Part shown: positions 58,651-64,000 of the stretch, one piece after another | Layout: each line of letters starts with the position of its first letter | How positions within the stretch are numbered: position 1 is the first letter of the stretch | Assembly (NCBI RefSeq): GCF_047511655.1 | Contig: NC_133397.1 | Location: 14,347,501-14,411,500 of the forward strand | Source of the DNA: Castor canadensis | Taxonomy: Eukaryota; Chordata; Mammalia; Rodentia; Castoridae | Reading direction: 5' to 3' | DNA: 64,000 nucleotides | Notes under the pieces: model-generated | Databases searched by the model: none | What the model was told of the DNA's origin: nothing | What the model saw: the letters and a program-made list of their open reading frames with translations, nothing else | Made by a program: the position numbers and the translations under genes

Positions 58651-58689
58651 TGCCAATTCATTTGTTTCATCAAAAACACACTATTTTCT

Positions 58690-58860
58690 ATGCTTCAGAT
58701 GCCATTTAAAATGCTCCACAAACATTTAGTTACTTGAAATCTGTAACAACTCTGTGAGGCAGATACTAGCATTCCTGTTTTATTAATTATAAAACTGAGA
58801 CACAGAGAAGTTAAGCAACTTCCCCAAAGTCACAGGATAAGAAGTCAGTTATTACTTTAA
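58690..58860 (+). mobile_element. MIR SINE
   Basis: 'AACAACTCTGTGAGGCAGAT', 'ACTGAGACACAGAGAAGTTA', 'AGCAACTTCCCCAAAGTCAC' is a well-preserved MIR core. Confidence 0.85.
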
Positions 58861-59096
58861 ATTTTGCCTAGGCCTAACCCTCTTCAATTTGCAAACATAA
58901 TGTTTTCTTCATCACCATAAAATTATATACCTAATAATTACATTACCATATTTTTAATTTGTAAGAAATTTGGATCAACTATTTTTCTAGGTATGGGTAT
59001 TTGCTTTCTGATCCCTATATCCATTATCTTTTTATCAACATGTTTCACCTTGTCCTTTTCTTCTGCATTTAAAAGAGACTATTTCAATTTTATCTT

Positions 59097-59294
59097 TTGT
59101 TTTTCAGTACTGGGATTGAACCCAGGGCCTCACACCTGCTGGGCAAACACTCTATCACTTGAACTACACCCCAGCCCTTCTGTTTTTATTTGGCTTTTGA
59201 GACAGGGTCTCATTAATTTTGTTCAGGCTAGCCTCAAACTCTCAAACCTCCTGAGTGGTAGCTGGGACTATAGGCACATTCCACCATGCCCTTC
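59097..59294 (-). mobile_element. Composite SINE, B1-ID dimer, reversed
   Basis: The plus strand shows the reversed ID-like unit (CAGTACTGGGATTGAACCCA, 'TCTATCACTTGAACTACACC', CCAGCCC), then the reversed B1 ('GAGACAGGGTCTCATTAATT', 'TCAGGCTAGCCTCAAACTCT', 'CCTGAGTGGTAGCTGGGACT', 'ATTCCACCATGCCC'). A T-rich run at 59097-59104 is the tail. Confidence 0.85.
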
Positions 59295-61915
59295 CTGGCT
59301 CGAATTTTTTTGATTAATCTTTTCTTCTTATTATTGGTTGGACATTTCACTTTTCTCCTCCTTCTCTTGAAGATTTTTGTTCAGATACTGGATTTGCCTT
59401 ACTTAAAGTTTTTTTTTCAGCCAGTTCCCTCTCTGTCTCTACTTGAAGTTCAGTTTTTAGTCACGTTATGAATGTCTATTCTTTAAATTGGGAATGGGTC
59501 ATATTACATTTTATTAAATGCATCTAAGAGAGTGTTTCTAAAATTGTCTTCCACTTTCTGCAGTAAGTTATTTTCTGAGTTATCACTTCTGAGTATTCTA
59601 GATAATGTTACTTTCTTTGGAAGGTGGAACAGGACAAGTATATGTGGAATATCCTTCTAGTCACCATCTTTTCTCCCCACACAAACACAGTCTAATTGGA
59701 TACCAGCAAATTCCAGCACTCAGATCTATTGAAGTGCACAGTTCTGAGTCCAAATTCTGAGACATGCACAATTTAATGTAGGTCTAGTTATCCTACTATG
59801 AGATGTTTTGTTCTTGATGTCGGGTCTCCTGAAATATTACAAAATTTCAATCATTCCTCAATAGCCTTCCTGTGAGTAAGCATAATACATAAATGGTTAC
59901 TGATGATGGAATATAGTCAACTGTGCTAAAGAAATTCTAAGGAAAAGAGAAATATGTTCTCTCAGACAAGCAACAACAACAAAGACCCTAATCACAGAAA
60001 AGAGAGAAAGCATCTAATGGACATGGTATGTCTTGATCAAGACTCAAAATTCCTTCTGATAGTTTTCCATTTTTAGAAAAATAAACAAACAAACCAAGTT
60101 CTCCCCCCAACGGACATTGGTTAGATGTCTGATGCACTCTACCTTTCATGGTTCACCCCCCGCCCCCAACTAGAAGACCAAAGTTGTCTGTGTTATTTAT
60201 CAGAGCAGTCCTCAAAGTGAGACAGAGATTATGTTCACTCATTAATTACATAAATCTCTGTCCTTTTTCTGTTTTGGACAATCAAACATATGGGAAGTTT
60301 AGATTTTGATGATGAATCTTGTTGAATGGTATATATAAGAGGATAACCTAATATCAGGTCATTATGCAAGTCAGGTTATGATGTAGCAACAGAGAAAAGG
60401 CAGAAACATGGCCCTTTGGTCTTTCCTGACAGGTATGCCATGTCTAAGAAGAGGACTTCATCAATCATACCATGAACACTGTTCTCTCTTCTCTCCCTGT
60501 CATGTTGACGCAGTTGCCTTAATGGTATGGAAATTCTTAGAGTGACATCTCAAAAACAAAAACCAATTTGGATGAAAGAATATAAAAAAAAAAAGGTCCA
60601 GATGGCTTTGCTGTGCTCACCATTGAAAATGAGTATGGCTGTCCACAGCAGTCAGAGTGCATCTGTTCGCTATTTTATTCAATTACTTAATTAGAGTAAT
60701 GTTCTCTCTTTAATTGTCGCTGTTTTAATAAAAAAGAAAATCAAAGTAAAGTTGGTGTTGGATAATTTCTCATAAGAAGAGTTTAAAAGTGCATAGAAGA
60801 AAAGCTTTATCCACTGTTTCTCTCCTCTCTCAGTTCTCACATCAGATGCATTAATGTTCTCTGTGAGCACAGGAAAATTTGGGGCTAGTCAAATCCCTGA
60901 TGCTATCCCCTGGAGCAGATCTATCACTGTGCTGGTAAGGAGGGAAAGCTGGCAACCAGGAACAGAATGATTAATCACATAGTTATTTCTTTAACTCAGA
61001 TAAATCCATCCCTCATGCTTTGCAAGAGCTGTACATTTGGTAAAATAGGATACAAATGAGCCAGCCTTGCAATGGCAATCCCCTGGTGCTACAACAAATA
61101 TCTAAAAAAACATTGTCTGCTGTTTTAGAATTATGAGACTGTTCAGAGTCTAATTCTGCATCTTTGTATTTTAAATGCATTTATAAGTTCCAGTGAGAAA
61201 TGATTTGCTCCCTTTAAAAATTAAAAGTGAGCCTTTGGCAGAGAGGCAATGCTAGTATGAAGCTTCTGAATGCAAAACAAAAAAAAAAGGCTATTAATTC
61301 TAACATCGACAGTGGTTCGGGATGAACTCAGGATTTTATTTTCCTATAGACTCACACAACTAGAAGAGATTGCAAAGACCAGTTAACTCATATTAAAACC
61401 CCATGAAAGCATTTTAAGAATATTGAACCTTTATATCACTTCACACAAATAAACCTGAATCTTTGAAGAAGGAATTGGGTATAAGTATTCTTTAAGCACA
61501 CAAGATATTCTAGTGTACCGCCAGGGCTGAGAACTACTTCCATCCTGCCAAACGAGGCAAGAGAGGAATCAGGTTGGAGAAAGATCAGCATATGGGATGC
61601 AAAGGGCATATATGGGCACCTGGAATTTCTCCCTCTTTAAGCTGAATGCAAGCTGCACACATTCAAAAGGAACCATGACTGGACAGTTGAAAAGAAAACA
61701 AAAAACACTAAAACTAGTTTAGCATCATTTAGAAGTGCATAGAGGGCAATTTAAAGACTTCTTTTTTGAGTTAGAAACTATTGATGAGGAAGTTGCTCTC
61801 AAGGTCCTAAGGAGCCAAGGAGGGCTATAAAGATATGCACCCTCAAAAGGATGAACACAGTTACATTATAGGACAAGTTAAAACAAAACAAAACAAAAAT
61901 ATTAAATTTAACCCA
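59295..61915. other. No recognised gene
   Basis: Unassigned DNA. The 60640-60780 part has homeodomain-like TAATTA words (see findings). A short A run lies at 60583-60594. No gene or confident repeat. Confidence 0.35.
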
Positions 61916-61917
61916 AG

Positions 61918-62178
61918 TGGTGTAGTTTGAAAATGTCCCCCAGGATTCACATGGAGGTGAGGTCTAACGAGAGGTGTGGGGGCTCCACCCCCATGAATAA
62001 ATTAAGGCTATTATAAAAAGGACTTGAGGCAGTGGGCTTGCTGTCTTGGTTCTTACCGTCTACTTTCCATCATGTGATAACACAGCAAGCTGCTGGCCAG
62101 ATGCCGATATTGGAAGTCTCAGACTCCAGAACTGTGAGTCAAAACATTTCTGTTCATTACACAGTACTTGGGCTGTTG
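61918..62178 (+). mobile_element. MaLR LTR (MST/MLT1-like)
   Basis: 'TGGTGTAGTTTGAAAATGTC', 'CCCCAGGATTCACATGGAGG', 'GGGGGCTCCACCCCCATGAA', 'TATAAAAAGGACTTGAGGCA' (TATA-like), 'TTCCATCATGTGATAACACA', 'AGACTCCAGAACTGTGAGTC' is the MaLR LTR order. The last few dozen bases are missing. Confidence 0.75.
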
Positions 62179-62274
62179 CTTTTTTCCCCCCACCTCCGCA
62201 TCCAGTTCAAAAATAGGGCTTTTTTTCCCCACTGAACAATGAACAGACACTCAAACAGTGAAGGTCATGTGTAG

Positions 62275-62520
62275 AGTAGGGTTATAGCTGGAGGGGGAGG
62301 GTCAATGAAGAGGGTAAAGGAGGGTGAATGTAGTTGTATTTTCTATGCATGCATGAATATGGAGCCCTGAGACCTGTCAAAGTCATTTAAGGAGGGGAGT
62401 GGGGGAAGAGGGACAATAACAGAGGAGATAACCAAATTGGGGTATGATATATGTTTATATGGAAATGTCACAACTAATCCTCCTGTATAGCTATCATATA
62501 CTAATAAAAACACTTTTAAA
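62275..62520 (+). repeat. G-rich tail family, copy C (L1-like 3' end)
   Basis: 'GCTGGAGGGGGAGGGTCAAT', 'GTATTTTCTATGCATGCATG', 'GGGGAGTGGGGGAAGAGGGA', 'GGTATGATATATGTTTATAT', 'GGAAATGTCACAACTAATCC' and the tail ATCATATACTAATAAAAACA. It is the fullest copy of this family in the window. Confidence 0.65.
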
Positions 62521-64000
62521 AAACAAATAGGTTTCTTCTTTCCTGGGTCAGCTGAAAATCTATTACTGCCCTGGTGAAAACTTACAGTTTTTCTATCAGA
62601 ATGCTACTTCCTAGGGACATTAAGAAACTAAATGGAAAAGATCAAGGATGTCTAAAGTAAATGGATTAGAATTTAGCCCCCAGTCTTCAGCTCCCTCCTG
62701 AGCTTCTGAGCCCAGTCTGTCTCTGTCACCTAAAAACCTTGTCTACATAGCACCAAGCAGGTCCTGCAACAAGAAGCTCTGCCACCTGTCTAGGATGCCT
62801 ATGTAAGGCCAGCTACTATCTGTGCTTTAATTTGATCACATAGTCTTCAATATTGGTTTGTCTGCATAAAACCTGATTGAGGGTTGTTTGATTTTGATGA
62901 ATACTGGATTAGCCTTGATACTAATGATGGAAAATAGTGTTCCAAAGAATCTGCCTTCTAAGATTCATAGCCAGCTTCATGGTAATTTAGTCCATATATA
63001 AAGGTTATAAATTCCAAAACAGATTCAAGGAAGGCTACATCATTCATGTTTCCACCTGGTACTTGACATAGATATATTTGCTATTGGGAATAGAAATACA
63101 TCTATTGTAACAGCACAGATTCTTTTGTTTTGAACACAGCCGTGCTGATACCCTTCCTACTTGGTCACTCATGTAGGACAATGTAGCTACCCTATTACTG
63201 CCACTACCACTCCTTCCTGGCAACAAAATGAGTGCTTTTGATTTGGAGTTCAATTTCTGATTGAAATAGAATATCCACTAAAGAATGCTGGCAAATTTGG
63301 GAGGAGATCCCTGGACCTAGAGTGTCATAAACATCTGGCATCTTGCTCTGAGTCTGTCACCAAGGAGGGCTAGGAAAGAGTGGTAGTGGAACCCACAGGT
63401 CTGGTTGAGCTCCCCTGGTTGGCCCAGCAGCCTACCCTAAAGGTGGTGAAGAAGATGGGTGAGTGGTTTTAGGAGGGACAGAAGAGTCTGTGGTTCTTTC
63501 TTCTAAAGAGCTTCAGTTGCAGTCTGTAGGTGCTGATGGAGCTCAGAGGAAGAGGGAACAGTGAACAATAGTGAATTAGAAATATTTCCAAGGAATCAAG
63601 GACTTAGTTATCTAGTCCTCTCCCTCTTCAAAAGAACTCATTGTGCTTTGCAGTATTGAAAGGGTAAGCTGAAAAGAAGGACAAAAATATGTGTTTATGA
63701 TGGTTATACAAACATAAACAATAAACTCATAAACTTTGATTCACTTCTTTAATATGCTCCTTCTTTGATAATTAAGGTACTTTGTTTCTGTAATTTTACC
63801 TACCTGAATCTTGCTAAGTCTGTTTTGTGACCATTCAGAGTAAAAATTAATGAAATGAAGAACTAGAAACAGGCACACGTATCATCATTTTATAAAGTGA
63901 AATGGGACATTGTTACCACTAAGCTACTTCCCAATGCCTGCACTTCCCTCCATCTCTCCCTGTCTTTGTAGAAAATTATAGCTTAGGCCACACCACAGCA
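62521..64000. other. No recognised gene
   Basis: Unassigned DNA to the window end; one chance reverse frame of 69 codons at 63044-63253. No confident repeat. Confidence 0.4.

Noticed and set aside
59286..59471. Hydrophobic 61-codon frame resembling a membrane segment
   Set aside because: T-rich DNA naturally encodes F/L-rich runs; the start is inside a SINE.
1..64000. CRISPR arrays, operons, phage or bacterial systems
   Set aside because: No regularly spaced direct repeats; the whole window has mammalian repeat content, so prokaryotic features are not expected.

Overview
This window reads as non-coding nuclear DNA from a rodent. It is AT-rich, has no recognisable host-gene exon and no CpG island, and is full of fossil transposons. 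The lineage clue is the SINE set: 7SL-derived B1 monomers fused to a tRNA-derived ID-like unit, as dimers (B1-ID) and as trimers (B1-B1-ID), beside a rodent-type L1 family. From memory the dimer resembles the beaver (Castor) B1/ID SINE, so a castorid or related rodent is my best guess. I could not run a search to confirm it.

Layout. Positions 1-1945 are a reversed MaLR fossil (internal part plus LTR) with a trimeric SINE inside the LTR. Positions 1950-11690 are mostly old unique sequence with scattered L2, MIR and MaLR pieces, and with several copies of a G-rich, L1-like 3'-tail family, including a head-to-head inverted pair at 6338-6695. Positions 11690-16495 are dense old repeats: L1M pieces in both orientations, two more composite SINEs and an MLT1 LTR. 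Positions 16500-25990 hold L2 and MIR pieces, a hAT-type fossil and a U6 snRNA pseudogene inserted into a MIR.

The main landmark is a full-length L1 on the + strand (26001-32959), flanked by 12-bp target-site duplications with one mismatch. It keeps a 5' UTR with a YY1-type motif near its start, ORF1 with a single nonsense codon, ORF2 broken by several frameshifts and stops, and a G-rich 3' UTR. A 5'-truncated relative lies on the minus strand at 43688-44600 with its own exact duplications; its ORF2 tail is still open. It sits next to a reversed MLT1 LTR.

Positions 44614-64000 are mostly unclassified DNA with MIR and L2 fossils, composite SINEs, a MaLR LTR at about 61918 and two microsatellites.

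No genes act together here. The only protein-coding relics are L1 ORF1 and ORF2. I found no undescribed biological system. The best leads are the trimer/dimer SINE architecture, the poly(A)-signal cluster and duplicated block in the L1 5' UTR, the inverted tail pair, and a few repeat-free AT-rich stretches that could be conserved regulatory DNA. Edges of old repeats are by eye and may be off by tens of bases.
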